Below, one piece after another: positions 18,805 through 28,236 of a DNA stretch of 64,000 nucleotides (position 1 is the stretch's first letter; every line of letters starts with the position of its first letter). The notes under the pieces were generated by a model, which worked only from the letters and a program-made list of their open reading frames with translations, did no database searches and had not been told where the DNA came from. The stretch spans positions 1 to 64,000 of the forward strand of contig JAEPOJ010000021.1 in the NCBI GenBank assembly GCA_017642965.1. Direction: 5' to 3'. The position numbers and the translations under genes are program-made. The DNA comes from Phycisphaerales bacterium (GTDB taxonomy: Bacteria; Planctomycetota; Phycisphaerae; Phycisphaerales; UBA1924).

Positions 18805-21498
18805 ATGAACCGCTCCTGGCTCAGATGGACCGTGCCGCCCGGCATCTCGCTGCTCGTGCACGCGCTGCTGCTCGCCATCGTCGCCTACATCGGCATGCAG
18901 ATCAGCGCGGCCCAGGCCCCAGAGCAGCGCGTCGCCATCACCGAGCTCGCGCTCCCCGCGCCGCCCAGCGTCCCCGAAACACGCACGCAGGACCCAGCGC
19001 CACCCAACGCCAACGAAGCGCCAGCGCGATCGCTGCCCAGCGCGCCCCAGCTGCCCGACATGGTCGAATCGCAGGCCGAGACCCTCGAGCGGAACCGCCC
19101 CAGCGCCGCGCCCACCATGGACCCCATCACCCTTGAGGCCATGCGCGAGACCACGAGCACCATCGCCCGGCCCGAGAGCACCAGCCCGCCCAGCGTCGCG
19201 TTCGCCGGCGTGCAGTCCAAGGCCGCGCGCACGCTCGTCTACGTGGTCGACGGCTCCGGCGCCACCGCCAACTCCTTCGCCTACCTGCAGAGACAGCTCA
19301 TGCGCTCCATCGACCGACTGAGCCCCACCCAGCGCTTCCAGGTCGTCCTCTTCCGCGAATCCGACGACTCCGCCTACACCCTCGCCCCCATCAACAGCGA
19401 AAAGCTCGCCCGAGCAACGCCACAGCACAAGCAGGCCGTCGCGGACTGGCTCGACTCCGTCTCCGCCCGAGGTCGATCCAACCCGCTCGAAGGCCTCAAG
19501 GGTGCGCTCGCCCTCAAGCCCGACCTCGTCCTGCTCATCACACGCTCCATCCAGCGCACCGAGATGGGATGGGCACAGGGCCAACGCGAGATCCTCCAGA
19601 CCCTCAACGCGCTCAACCCGCAGAACCCCATCAGCGGGCAACGATCCACCGTCATCAAGTGCGTACAGCTCCTCGACGAGGACCCGACCGGCATCATGAA
19701 CGCCATCGGCACGCTCCACGGCGACGGCGTCGATGACTACAAGGTCGTCCGCTACGAGGACCTTGTCTCCAGCGACGAGCCGCAACGCATCGCCGAACGC
19801 TCGATCGGCGCCAGCGACGAGCAGCGCATCGCCACCGCCGCGCAGATATGGGGCGAGCTGGCCCAGTCCGGCACCACACAGAGCGTGCTCACCAGCGTCG
19901 CCGACCGCTCGCAGCGCATGAGCGTCACCGACGCCGCACAAGCCGTGCGATCGCTCACCGCCCCGCTGCGCGAGCAGGACGGACGCGCCGATCTGCTCTG
20001 GGCGCAGGCCACACTCGCGCTCCACAAAGCCGACGCGCTGCGCGAGCCCGAGCCCGCGCTGCGATCCATCACACAGGCCCTCGGCCCCGTCATGTACACC
20101 GACCCAGCGACCGACGCGCAGCGCATCATCACCGTCGCCCTCGCGCGCGATGCGCTCGGCGAGCGTGCACAGGCCGCCCAGCGTCTGCGTGAACTCATCG
20201 AGCTCAGCGATGAACTCGAGCTCGACGCCCTGACCCGCGCCCAGGCGCTGCTCGCGCTCGTCTCGATCGGTGAGGAGCCCGACACCCTCAGCGCCATCGC
20301 CGCGCAGCCACCCTTCACCACGCCCACAGGCAATATCGACGCACTCTGGGGCCTCCTGCTCCGTGAGGGCGTCACCATCGCCCGCCTCAACCGCGAGGCC
20401 GCCAACGCCTGGGCCCCCATGCTCCGCGTCCGCGATGCCGCACACGAATCCCAGGAGATCGTCGACTACATCGACCAGCGCCTCGCCCTGATCTACGAGA
20501 CCCACGCACCCCCGCGGGACCCCACACCCACGACCGTCCTGATGGCCGCGGCCCACGCCCTCTCACGCTCCATCGCGACCCGCGAGCGTGCGCTCGCGCT
20601 CTATGACCGCGTCGCCAACGACCCCGACGCCGCCCCGGCTCACCCCGAAACGCTCTGGCAGATCGGCGTGCTCGGACGCGCAATCGGCGTTACCGACACG
20701 ATCGAGAAATCCAACGCCGCCCTCACGCGACTCGCCCGCGAGCACCCGGCCGACCCACGCGCGCTCGGCGCCATCAGCAGCGCCATCGGATCAACCAGCG
20801 AGCACGAGCACGACGCGCTCACCGACCGCCTCGCGCTCGCGATCGAGACCTTCCCCGAGTCCCCCGCCATCGACCTCTGGCGGCTCAAGCTCGCCGAGCT
20901 CCGCGAGGACTTCGCACGCCTCGACACCCTCGACCCGATCCGCCCCGAGACCCGCGAGGGCGTCCTCGCCGGCGAGCTCTACGAGCAGACCGTCATGGGC
21001 ATGCTCGATCGCTACAACGACCCGCAGGTCCGCAGCGGGCTCGAACGCAGGATGCAGCTCGCCGCCAAGCGATTCGGGCTCCCGAGCGTGGACTTGTGGA
21101 CAAAGCGCAGCGCGATCAGCGCCTCGCTCCACGACCCCCAGGGCGCGCTGGGCAACATCGACACCCTCATCAAGCAGGCGGAATCCAGCGGCGAGCCCAG
21201 CGAGGAGCTCCGCATGCTCCGCGCCCAGACGCTCCTGCGACTCGACCAGACCCAGGCCGCATTCGCCGAGCTGCGCGAGCTGATCGCACGCAGCGACGCC
21301 AACGCCAACTATTCCAGCACCTACTGGCAATCATGGGCGCTCATCCTCGAATCAGTCGCGGAGCACGGCAACGCCGCAGACAAGACGGAAGCGCGACGCC
21401 ACCTCGCACGCCTCCAGCTCATCGATCCAGAACTGGGTGGAAGTCCCTGGCGCGAACGCCTGCACGACGCGCGAGAGACGCTACACTCAGAACCGTGA
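18805..21498 (+). CDS. vWA-like protein with signal anchor and alpha-solenoid
   Basis: An 897-aa protein starting with a signal anchor (GISLLVHALLLAIVAYIGM) and a Pro/Ala-rich linker. At about residue 145 a von Willebrand A-like domain begins: TLVYVVDGSGATANSFAYLQ, later RFQVVLFRESDD and KPDLVLLITRS. The MIDAS motif would be D-G-S-G-A, so the last Ser of DxSxS is missing. The remaining 550 residues are Ala/Leu/Glu-rich paired helices resembling TPR repeats. The layout (N-terminal TM, Pro-rich stretch, periplasmic vWA) recalls planctomycete envelope proteins, but no function is known. The stop overlaps the possible GTG start of tmk (GTGA), indicating operon organisation. Confidence 0.72.
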   Translation: MNRSWLRWTVPPGISLLVHALLLAIVAYIGMQISAAQAPEQRVAITELALPAPPSVPETRTQDPAPPNANEAPARSLPSAPQLPDMVESQAETLERNRPSAAPTMDPITLEAMRETTSTIARPESTSPPSVAFAGVQSKAARTLVYVVDGSGATANSFAYLQRQLMRSIDRLSPTQRFQVVLFRESDDSAYTLAPINSEKLARATPQHKQAVADWLDSVSARGRSNPLEGLKGALALKPDLVLLITRSIQRTEMGWAQGQREILQTLNALNPQNPISGQRSTVIKCVQLLDEDPTGIMNAIGTLHGDGVDDYKVVRYEDLVSSDEPQRIAERSIGASDEQRIATAAQIWGELAQSGTTQSVLTSVADRSQRMSVTDAAQAVRSLTAPLREQDGRADLLWAQATLALHKADALREPEPALRSITQALGPVMYTDPATDAQRIITVALARDALGERAQAAQRLRELIELSDELELDALTRAQALLALVSIGEEPDTLSAIAAQPPFTTPTGNIDALWGLLLREGVTIARLNREAANAWAPMLRVRDAAHESQEIVDYIDQRLALIYETHAPPRDPTPTTVLMAAAHALSRSIATRERALALYDRVANDPDAAPAHPETLWQIGVLGRAIGVTDTIEKSNAALTRLAREHPADPRALGAISSAIGSTSEHEHDALTDRLALAIETFPESPAIDLWRLKLAELREDFARLDTLDPIRPETREGVLAGELYEQTVMGMLDRYNDPQVRSGLERRMQLAAKRFGLPSVDLWTKRSAISASLHDPQGALGNIDTLIKQAESSGEPSEELRMLRAQTLLRLDQTQAAFAELRELIARSDANANYSSTYWQSWALILESVAEHGNAADKTEARRHLARLQLIDPELGGSPWRERLHDARETLHSEP

Positions 21499-21524
21499 GC
21501 ATTGAAACCAAACAGCGTGCACCC

Positions 21525-22220
21525 ATGAGCGAGCCAAAGCCATTCAGAACAGACGCCGACGCGCCCACGCTGCCGGGCGACGTGATCGGCGCGCTCCCGG
21601 GCAAGTTCCTCGTCTTCGACGGGCCCGACGGCTCTGGCAAAAGCACCCAGCTCAAGATGTTCCTCAAGGCCGCGAAGGCAGCGGGCCTCAAGGTCCAGGA
21701 AGTCCGCGAGCCGGGCGGAACCGAGATCGGCGAGAAGATCCGCGACGCGCTCCTCGAGCACCTCGACCGCGAGGAGATGAGCCTCCGCTGCGAGATGCTG
21801 CTCTATATGGCCTCCCGCGCCCAGCTCTGCGAGCAGGTCATCGCACCCGCGCTCGAGCGGGGCGACCTCGTCGTCGCCGACCGCTTCGTCTCCTCCACCT
21901 ACGCCTATCAGGGCTCGGCCGGCGGCATCCCCTTCAGCGAGATCGAGCAGGCAGCCCGCATCGCCATGCAGGGCGTCACCCCGGATTCCACCCTCATCTT
22001 CGACGTCGATCAGGAGACCGCCGCCTCACGCCTCAACCCGCTGCTCGACCGCATGGAGGCCAAGGGCGCCGCGTTCCACAAGCGCGTCCGCGAGGGCTAT
22101 CAGGCACTGATCGCGGGCGACCCGCAACGCCAACGCTACCTCGGCATCGACGCAAGGGGCACCGAATCCCAGGTGTTCTCCAACATCGTCACCGCGCTCC
22201 GCGAACGATTCGTGGACTGA
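21525..22220 (+). CDS. tmk: Thymidylate kinase
   Basis: Phosphorylates dTMP to dTDP, an essential step in dTTP synthesis. Motifs: P-loop FDGPDGSGKSTQ, substrate loop VREPGGTEIGEKIRD, DRFVSSTYAYQG (DRY-type motif with the Arg of the dTMP site) and LIFDVDQETAASR. About 231 aa from the ATG at 21525. An in-frame GTG at 21495, overlapping the previous stop codon, would add ten residues and would be translationally coupled, so either start is possible. It is followed 22 nt later by plsY. A metabolic relation with its neighbours is not obvious, and co-transcription may be housekeeping. Confidence 0.95.
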   Translation: MSEPKPFRTDADAPTLPGDVIGALPGKFLVFDGPDGSGKSTQLKMFLKAAKAAGLKVQEVREPGGTEIGEKIRDALLEHLDREEMSLRCEMLLYMASRAQLCEQVIAPALERGDLVVADRFVSSTYAYQGSAGGIPFSEIEQAARIAMQGVTPDSTLIFDVDQETAASRLNPLLDRMEAKGAAFHKRVREGYQALIAGDPQRQRYLGIDARGTESQVFSNIVTALRERFVD

Positions 22221-22242
22221 GCACCCCTATGCTCACTCGTCC

Positions 22243-23001
22243 ATGAACTGGCTCCTCTTCATCCCCTTCGCATTCCTCTGCGGCTCGATCCCCTTCGGGT
22301 ACCTCATCGCGCGCATCAAGGGCATCGATATCCGAAAGCACGGCTCGGGCAACATCGGCGCCACCAACCTCGGGCGCGTCCTCGGTCGACCCTACTTCTT
22401 CATCTGCTTCTTCCTCGACATGCTCAAAGGCCTCATCCCCACCGCCGTCGCCGGGCAGGTCATGGGCACCCTGGGCACGCTGCAGGTCGAGACCGGCGAC
22501 GCCTTCTGGTGGATGGGCGTCATGTTCGCCACCGTGCTCGGGCACATGTTCACACCCTGGCTCGGATTCAGGGGCGGCAAAGGCGTCGCGACCGGGCTCG
22601 GCGCGCTCGTCGGCGTCTTCCCCGCCATGACCCTCCCCGCCGCGGGCGCACTCATCGTCTACATGATGGTCCTCATGCTCTGGCGCTACGTCAGTCTCGG
22701 ATCGTGCAGCGCCGCCGCCTCGCTCCCGCTCTGGGTCTGGATCATCTTCGCCCAGTACCAGACGCTCATGGAACGCAAGCTCTCCACACGCACAGACTGG
22801 GAACGCCTCACCATCGATCAGGTCGAGCAGCTCAAGTCAGAAATCCCCAACTACGGCATCCCCTTCTTCATCGTCACCCTCGTGCTCGCGCTGCTCGTGA
22901 TCTACAAGCACCGCACGAATCTCGCCCGGATCACACGCGGCGAAGAGCCCAAGGTAGGGGAATCACGCAAAGCCGCGCCGCAACCCGACCCCTCGGGCTG
23001 A
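22243..23001 (+). CDS. plsY: Glycerol-3-phosphate acyltransferase PlsY
   Basis: Inner-membrane enzyme that acylates glycerol 3-phosphate with acyl-phosphate, the first step of phospholipid synthesis. The N-terminus FAFLCGSIPFGYLIARIKGIDIR, the G-S-G-N-I-G-A-T-N-L-GR motif and the second motif FRGGKGVATGLGAL with its GKG loop are diagnostic. Five or more TM helices are visible. At 252 aa it is slightly longer than the usual 200, because of an extra cytosolic or periplasmic stretch before the last TM (about residues 175-205) and a charged C-terminal tail. It is the last recognisable member of the DoxX-vWA-tmk-plsY run. Confidence 0.95.
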   Translation: MNWLLFIPFAFLCGSIPFGYLIARIKGIDIRKHGSGNIGATNLGRVLGRPYFFICFFLDMLKGLIPTAVAGQVMGTLGTLQVETGDAFWWMGVMFATVLGHMFTPWLGFRGGKGVATGLGALVGVFPAMTLPAAGALIVYMMVLMLWRYVSLGSCSAAASLPLWVWIIFAQYQTLMERKLSTRTDWERLTIDQVEQLKSEIPNYGIPFFIVTLVLALLVIYKHRTNLARITRGEEPKVGESRKAAPQPDPSG

Positions 23002-23189
23002 CACGCAACGCGCAGGAATGACTGATCCCCACGCATCCGAAGGGCCGATATCCCTAGTATGGGCCCGCGCATCCCGCACATCCCGCTCTTTTGGCCGCCG
23101 AGTCATGGGTTGGGCTCCAGCGCGCGGAACCCCGCGACGATAGGTAATGCACGATTCCAAGTGCGTCACTCGACGCGAGGAGGTCAAGC

Positions 23190-23459
23190 ATGCCCTATCT
23201 GAAGCTCCACCGGGACGAGCCGGAGCAGCCGGATCCCCCGGCACCAATCCCCTTCAACTCCCCCGACCGCACCTGGCGCAACGCAGGCACGCAGGAGGCC
23301 GCAAAGATGGACACCATCCTCCGTGTCGAACAGGCACTCGCCGATGTGGAATCGAAGTTCGACGAGCTCAAGCAGCACGCCGACGAGCTCGAAGACTCGT
23401 TCCCGCTCTCACGCTGGCTCGACAGCGACGACGACGACGACGGCCCCTGGGCCGCCTGA
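23190..23459 (+). CDS. Small acidic protein, unknown
   Basis: An 89-aa protein with a near-perfect ribosome-binding site (GAGGAGG, 6 nt before the ATG), which is the main reason for calling it. The N-terminus is Pro-rich; residues of about 40-72 form an amphipathic helix or coiled coil (ILRVEQALADVESKFDELKQ), and the C-terminus has an acidic run (DSDDDDDGPW). It is followed by a strong terminator, so it is a single-gene unit. No family was recognised. Confidence 0.7.
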   Translation: MPYLKLHRDEPEQPDPPAPIPFNSPDRTWRNAGTQEAAKMDTILRVEQALADVESKFDELKQHADELEDSFPLSRWLDSDDDDDGPWAA

Positions 23460-23492
23460 GCACGACCCGCCGATCACAGATCAACACCAACG

Positions 23493-23518
23493 CCCCGCGG
23501 AACACGCGGGGTTTTTTT
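23493..23518 (+). terminator. Rho-independent terminator
   Basis: Stem CCCCGCG / CGCGGGG with 5-nt loop and seven T, 34 nt after the small acidic gene. Its T run touches the stop codon of the convergent phosphatase. Confidence 0.92.
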
Positions 23519-25203
23519 CATTCAGCACGATCCGTGACACGCATCACTACCAGCGTCTCGTCGTCCGCCTGCGACGCCAGCCCAGAGAACTGACGCATCG
23601 ACCAGAACACACGCTCGAGCACCTCGTTGGCCGTCGCGTCGGGCTGCTCACCCAGCAGCTCCAGCGCCGAGCCGAGCAGGCGAGCCTTGCCGAAGCGGCG
23701 GTTCTCAAAGTCCGCCGCGTCCGTGATGCCGTCCGTATACGCCAGCAGCACATCGCCCGCCTGCAGCTGGATCTCATGCATGCTGTACTGCTCGCCGGGG
23801 ATCACCCCGATCACCATCCCCTCGCCCGGCAGCTTGTGCTGCGCGTACACACCATCCGCGCCGCGCCGCAGCAGGATCGGCAGGTCGTGACCGGCAACCA
23901 CGCTGCGGAGCACCCGCGTCCGAGGGCACATCATCCCATACCACACCGTCACAAACTCAGAGACCGTCGTGTCCCGGCACACCGCGTCGTTCGTCCGGAT
24001 CATCACGCGGTCAAGCTCCTCAGAGAGCTCCGCGTACGCGCGGATCGTCGCCCGCACCGCGCTCATCAGCATCCCCGCAACGACACCCTTGCCCACGACA
24101 TCCCCTACGACGATGCCCAGCTTGTCGTGCACCTGAAAGAGATCATAGAAATCGCCGCCGATCTCCTGGCTCGGCTGATACCGCGCCGCCAGCTGCAGCC
24201 CGTCATACCGCGGCGTCACTTCAGGAAGCATCCGCTTCTGCACCGCACCCGCGATCCGCAAAGCCCGCTGCGTCCTCCGCTGACGCGCCTGCATCTTCAG
24301 AAGCCGCGCCTGCTCCACCGCCGCGGCCGCCGACTCCCCGATCGAGCGGATCAGCTTCCGCTCCGCGCTCGTGAACTTCCGCGCCTGACGCGAATACAGG
24401 CGGATCACCCCGATCGGCTGATCGTCAAACACCATCCCCGAACCAATAAACGCCGCAAGGTTCTCCTCGCGGCACTCGTCGGGCACCAGCACACGCGGGT
24501 CCTCACGCAGGTCCGTGCTCGTCACCACCTCACCGGCAAGGCACATCCGGTCAAACTGGCGATCGATCGACAACGGCACCGGGTTGCTCAGCCACAGCTC
24601 ACTCAGCCCGATCGCCGCCGAACGCTCGAGCTCGTTCTCACGATCGACCTGCGGCAACGCCTCGGAATCCTCCGGCAGCAGCATGATCGCGCCCGCATCC
24701 AGCCCAAGCACATCCAGCGCCAGCTCCAGCGTCAGCCGCAGCGTGTCGTGCACCCGCCCCCCGCGCACCAGCAGCGAGCTGAGCCGGTAGAGCACCGCGA
24801 CCTCGCTCACGCGATAACGCAGCGCCGCGACATCGCCGCACATCTCGCTCGCGGTCTGCGCGATCAGCTCCGAGATCTGATCGATCAGCGTGGACTGCGT
24901 CAGCTCGTGATCGTGCGGGTGCACCACGATCGACCCGATCGGCTCATCCGCGACCACGATGGGCAGCACCCGCGAGCCCTCAGGAATCTCGCGCTCCACG
25001 CCCGCAGTTTCGCCGAACGTGCCCGGCTTGAGCACCAGCCCGCGCTCGTCACGCAGCTCGATGGGAACACCACCAAGCTCGGACAGCGCCGCGCACAAAG
25101 ACGCGATGGTCCCCTGTGTCCAGTAGTCACGCAGCGAGTGCCCCGGCGTGTGTTCGAGATCGGGAGCCGTGTTCTTCATCAGCCGCGTGTACCCGTGCGT
25201 CAC
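23518..25203 (-). CDS. GAF-domain SpoIIE/RsbU-type PP2C phosphatase
   Basis: A 561-aa cytosolic signalling protein. The N-terminal part (about 25-170) looks like one sensory domain. About 180-330 is a GAF domain (RLTLELALDVLGLDAGAIML, CREENLAAFIGSGMVFDDQP). A helical linker (LLKMQARQRRTQRALRIAGA) leads to the PP2C-type phosphatase: VQKRMLPEVTPRYDGLQLAA, QEIGGDFYDLF with the metal Asp, VVGDVVGKGVVAGMLMS, and LLAYTDGITDAAD with the second metal Asp. Such enzymes dephosphorylate anti-sigma-factor antagonists in partner-switching cascades. No STAS or RsbW gene is adjacent; the nearest regulators are an ECF/anti-sigma pair 2 kb upstream. The GTG at 25203 is used; ATG at 25179 is an alternative. 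Confidence 0.88.
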   Translation of the reverse strand: MTHGYTRLMKNTAPDLEHTPGHSLRDYWTQGTIASLCAALSELGGVPIELRDERGLVLKPGTFGETAGVEREIPEGSRVLPIVVADEPIGSIVVHPHDHELTQSTLIDQISELIAQTASEMCGDVAALRYRVSEVAVLYRLSSLLVRGGRVHDTLRLTLELALDVLGLDAGAIMLLPEDSEALPQVDRENELERSAAIGLSELWLSNPVPLSIDRQFDRMCLAGEVVTSTDLREDPRVLVPDECREENLAAFIGSGMVFDDQPIGVIRLYSRQARKFTSAERKLIRSIGESAAAAVEQARLLKMQARQRRTQRALRIAGAVQKRMLPEVTPRYDGLQLAARYQPSQEIGGDFYDLFQVHDKLGIVVGDVVGKGVVAGMLMSAVRATIRAYAELSEELDRVMIRTNDAVCRDTTVSEFVTVWYGMMCPRTRVLRSVVAGHDLPILLRRGADGVYAQHKLPGEGMVIGVIPGEQYSMHEIQLQAGDVLLAYTDGITDAADFENRRFGKARLLGSALELLGEQPDATANEVLERVFWSMRQFSGLASQADDETLVVMRVTDRAE

Positions 25204-25212
25204 GATCCTGGG

Positions 25213-27057
25213 TTATGGGTTCGTGGAACCCTCCGGCGTGAGCCAGAGCTGCGAGAGCAGGTTCGCAAAGCGCCGGTCCGAATCCGCGCCCAGCTCACGC
25301 ACTGCCGCCAGACCCGCACGGACGATGTCCTCGTCGCCCGTCTGGTAGCCGAGGTACGCGTACAGCATGCCCGCCGACACCCGCACACGATCACCCTCGA
25401 GCGGGCGGGTCCGGATCTCCATTTCGATGATCCCGGCACGCTCGCCCAGTCGCTGCTTGAGCGCCGCAATCCGCTCGGCGTCCGGGAGCAGCTTGCCGGA
25501 ATAACGCGTCGTGATCAGCTCCGGGTGCTCAGAATACAGCGTCTGCATGTTCACCGAGGCGCTCAGCAGCATCCCCGCCCCGATCTGCGCGTGCAGGCGA
25601 CCCTGCTGCGCAATCACATCACGCGGCTTGAGCGATAACGCGTGCGTGAAACGCTCCTCGGCATCGAAGTATCGCCCCGCAGCAATCAGACGCTGACCCG
25701 CGACGATGTGCTCCGCGTACAGGTCACGCGACTCGGCGCCCGGGTCGAGCAGCTGATCGACCTCGTCGGCGGCAATACCACGCAGCACCTCGAGCGTCTC
25801 ACGATCGATCGCAACCTTGGTCGGGTCCTGCAGCTCGAAATCCTCGTTGAGCTTCTCCAGCTTTTCCTGCGTCTCGGCGATCCGCTCAGCGATCGGCGAG
25901 CCCGAGTTGTCCGGGATCGAAACGATCGGCGTCGTCGGCGCACCATCGCCCCCGCCCTGGCCAGAGGGCTCCTCTTCGCCACCGGTACCCGTGCCCTGCT
26001 CCGTGTTCGGATCGTCCGACTCGTCGCCCGCCTGATTCGGCTGGTTCGGCTGCTCGCCGTACAGGTTCCGGCGGATCTCTTCCATCTGACGCACGAGCCA
26101 CGCATCGTTCGACTCGTCCGGCTGGATCGTGGTGCTGGTGCCGTTGACCATGCTCTCATCACGCATCGCCTGCACCCGCTCTCGCATCTGCTCGACGAGC
26201 GCATCATACGAAGTCGTCATGCGGGCGCTGGGGATGGCGCCGGGGACACCCTCCTCGGTCGCCACGCCGTCAGCGCGAGCCACGAGCGGGTTCGCCGGGC
26301 GCTCGTCGGTCTTCAGCGGGGTCGGCGTGATCCCGAGCAGCGGCGACGCGACCAGCCCCACCGGGCGACGATCGATCCCCTCGGTGTACACGCTCAGCAG
26401 CGACGGCTGCATCGTGCTCGTCGTGTTGTACGTCGCCGATGATCGCAGTGTGCCCATCATCGAGCCGGAGTCGAACCCCGTGATGCTCGCCGCGGTCGAC
26501 AACGCCTGTCCCATCGGGTCAAGGTCGCTTTGCTCGCGGTCGATGCCCAGCGTGCCCGTGTTCTGCGTGCCCTGGCTGGACTGGAACTGGCTGCCCGTCG
26601 CGTACGCGTCATCACGCGTGTACGAGAGGTTCCCGATCAGGTTCCGCGGCGGCGCCGAGCCGGTCGTCAGCGCGAACTGGTACTGCAGCGCATCGGTCCC
26701 GCGGATGCCCATGCCCGCGAGCCCCGAATACAGCGAATCCCGCCGGAACGCGAACAGCGAATCCGAGCCCAGATCACCGGTGAACTCGCCGGCACTGCGA
26801 TAGCCCAGATCACCCCGGAAGCTCAGGCCGCCGGGCGCGTTGCCCGTCGCGATCGAGTTGCGGAAACGCAGCTCATCAACCAGGCTCGGGCGGGCGTAGT
26901 TGCTCGAGCCGTACTGCCCGGGGTTCGCGTCCAGCGCGTTGCCATCGCCCAGCGCGTTCTGCGCGTTCGCGGCCGAGCCGGCGAAGAGCAGCAGCGCCCC
27001 CACGCCAAGGCCACCAACCGCCTTCGTGCTCAGGATTGTTCGGGTTCGGATCGGCAT
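25213..27057 (-). CDS. Exported protein with TPR-like C-terminus
   Basis: A 614-aa protein with a signal peptide (GGLGVGALLLFAGSAANAQ). The first 250 residues are Ser/Gly/Asn/Arg-rich with repeated YRSAGEFTG- and FRNSIATG-like phrases, possibly surface-exposed. The centre (about 330-385) is a Gln/Gly/Glu/Asp/Pro low-complexity spacer, followed by a short coiled coil (IAERIAETQEKLEKLNEDFE). The C-terminal 180 residues contain TPR-like helical pairs (AGRYFDAEERFTHALSLKPR). It sits 9 nt upstream of the phosphatase gene, so the two are co-transcribed. It may be a cell-envelope scaffold. No family could be named. Confidence 0.68.
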   Translation of the reverse strand: MPIRTRTILSTKAVGGLGVGALLLFAGSAANAQNALGDGNALDANPGQYGSSNYARPSLVDELRFRNSIATGNAPGGLSFRGDLGYRSAGEFTGDLGSDSLFAFRRDSLYSGLAGMGIRGTDALQYQFALTTGSAPPRNLIGNLSYTRDDAYATGSQFQSSQGTQNTGTLGIDREQSDLDPMGQALSTAASITGFDSGSMMGTLRSSATYNTTSTMQPSLLSVYTEGIDRRPVGLVASPLLGITPTPLKTDERPANPLVARADGVATEEGVPGAIPSARMTTSYDALVEQMRERVQAMRDESMVNGTSTTIQPDESNDAWLVRQMEEIRRNLYGEQPNQPNQAGDESDDPNTEQGTGTGGEEEPSGQGGGDGAPTTPIVSIPDNSGSPIAERIAETQEKLEKLNEDFELQDPTKVAIDRETLEVLRGIAADEVDQLLDPGAESRDLYAEHIVAGQRLIAAGRYFDAEERFTHALSLKPRDVIAQQGRLHAQIGAGMLLSASVNMQTLYSEHPELITTRYSGKLLPDAERIAALKQRLGERAGIIEMEIRTRPLEGDRVRVSAGMLYAYLGYQTGDEDIVRAGLAAVRELGADSDRRFANLLSQLWLTPEGSTNP

Positions 27058-27157
27058 CGTTCACCTGCTTTCTTGCTGTACATATTCTACTCGGCTCGGG
27101 CACGCATCGGTTCGAAGAATTCCATCCCTTGGACGGAGAGATTTCACACCGCCACGC

Positions 27158-27181
27158 AAAAAACGCCCCGATCGCGGGGCG
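27158..27181 (-). terminator. Rho-independent terminator (minus strand)
   Basis: Stem CGCCCCG / CGGGGCG with 4-nt loop followed by six T on the minus strand, 22 nt after the anti-sigma stop. It separates the sigma/anti-sigma unit from the downstream exported-protein/phosphatase unit. Confidence 0.9.
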
Positions 27182-27203
27182 CCGCTGCCTGCCAAGGCGA
27201 TGC

Positions 27204-28184
27204 TCAGATCTCACTCAGGCGATCGGGCGCATTCATGATCGAACGCACGCTCGCGCAGGTCTCGTCCGTCGCCTCGGACACCAGCACGTACTGCACCCCG
27301 CCGCTCACCCACACGAACAGGTTCGCCCCGGCCGACTCGCACGCCGACGAACGCATCTTGTAGGTCGTGCCCTCCTCCAGCGGGAGGATGCCCGGATCGG
27401 GCGCGATGAACAGACTCAGCGCGATGTGCTGGCCAGCATCGTCGTACGCGTCGAAGCGCAGGTGCCCCGACTTGCTCGTCATCGGCAGGTGGCAGTCGCC
27501 GCCGCCGTAGAACTCCACGCGGTGGGCGCTGCGGGCCATGTCCGGCACGCTCAGCATGCAGTCAAAGCGATCGCTGAAATAGGCGAACGCCTCATCGACA
27601 TCATGCTCCACCAGCTTGTTCTGCGCGGCGTCATCCTTGCTGCACCGGTTGTGCTCCGAGATGACAAAGTTCCCCACACGCTCCGAGTAGCTCGCCGGCT
27701 CCATCTGGCCCGGCGAAACCCCGGGGATCAGACTCAGGCTCGCGCTCTGCCAGATCAGCACCCCGGCGACGCCGATCAGCAGCACCGCCGCGATGCCCAT
27801 CATCGGCGAACGCGACCAGAAACGCCGGTCTCGGGTGTACGAGCCCGCGTCCTCGATCCGCTGCGCAAAGCCATCGTCCGCCCCGACCGCCGCCGAACCG
27901 CCGGACGCGACGATCGCGCCGACACGCTCACGCAGCGCCTGCGGGCAGCAGGGCCGCTGCATCGAACGCTTGCAGCAATCGCGGAGCCGCTGCTCGAAGT
28001 CGTGCTGCGACTCCGACTCGGGCCGCTCCGCCAGCAGCTGCTTGAGGCGGGCGCACTGCTCGTCGTTGAGCTCGCCGTCCGCGCAGGCACGCAGGAGTGC
28101 CGCGAAGTTAACCGGTGATTGCTCGAAGAGCGCATCAATGAACGCGTCCTGTGCGTGTTCGTGATGGGGCTTCTCGTTCGTCAT
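27204..28184 (-). CDS. Anti-sigma factor (membrane-anchored)
   Basis: A 326-aa protein encoded 52 nt downstream of an ECF sigma gene. The cytosolic N-terminal half contains an anti-sigma-like helical segment (FAALLRACADGELNDEQCARLKQLL), similar to the DGEL pattern of zinc-finger-type anti-sigma domains, and Cys pairs RDCCKRSMQRPCC. One TM (MMGIAAVLLIGVAGVLIWQ) is followed by a periplasmic domain of about 170 residues with four or five Cys. It would sequester the sigma factor at the membrane and release it on an envelope signal. The start is taken at ATG 28184 with GGAG upstream. A terminator follows directly, so this is a two-gene unit. Confidence 0.82.
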   Translation of the reverse strand: MTNEKPHHEHAQDAFIDALFEQSPVNFAALLRACADGELNDEQCARLKQLLAERPESESQHDFEQRLRDCCKRSMQRPCCPQALRERVGAIVASGGSAAVGADDGFAQRIEDAGSYTRDRRFWSRSPMMGIAAVLLIGVAGVLIWQSASLSLIPGVSPGQMEPASYSERVGNFVISEHNRCSKDDAAQNKLVEHDVDEAFAYFSDRFDCMLSVPDMARSAHRVEFYGGGDCHLPMTSKSGHLRFDAYDDAGQHIALSLFIAPDPGILPLEEGTTYKMRSSACESAGANLFVWVSGGVQYVLVSEATDETCASVRSIMNAPDRLSEI

Positions 28185-28236
28185 CGTCGTGTGTTGCTCC
28201 AGGTTCTGTTCCCTGCGCGGTCGTGCACCAGTGGGA

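Noticed and set aside
23323-25638. 771-codon open frame on the plus strand
   Set aside because: His/Arg-rich shadow opposite the SpoIIE-type phosphatase and the exported protein gene.
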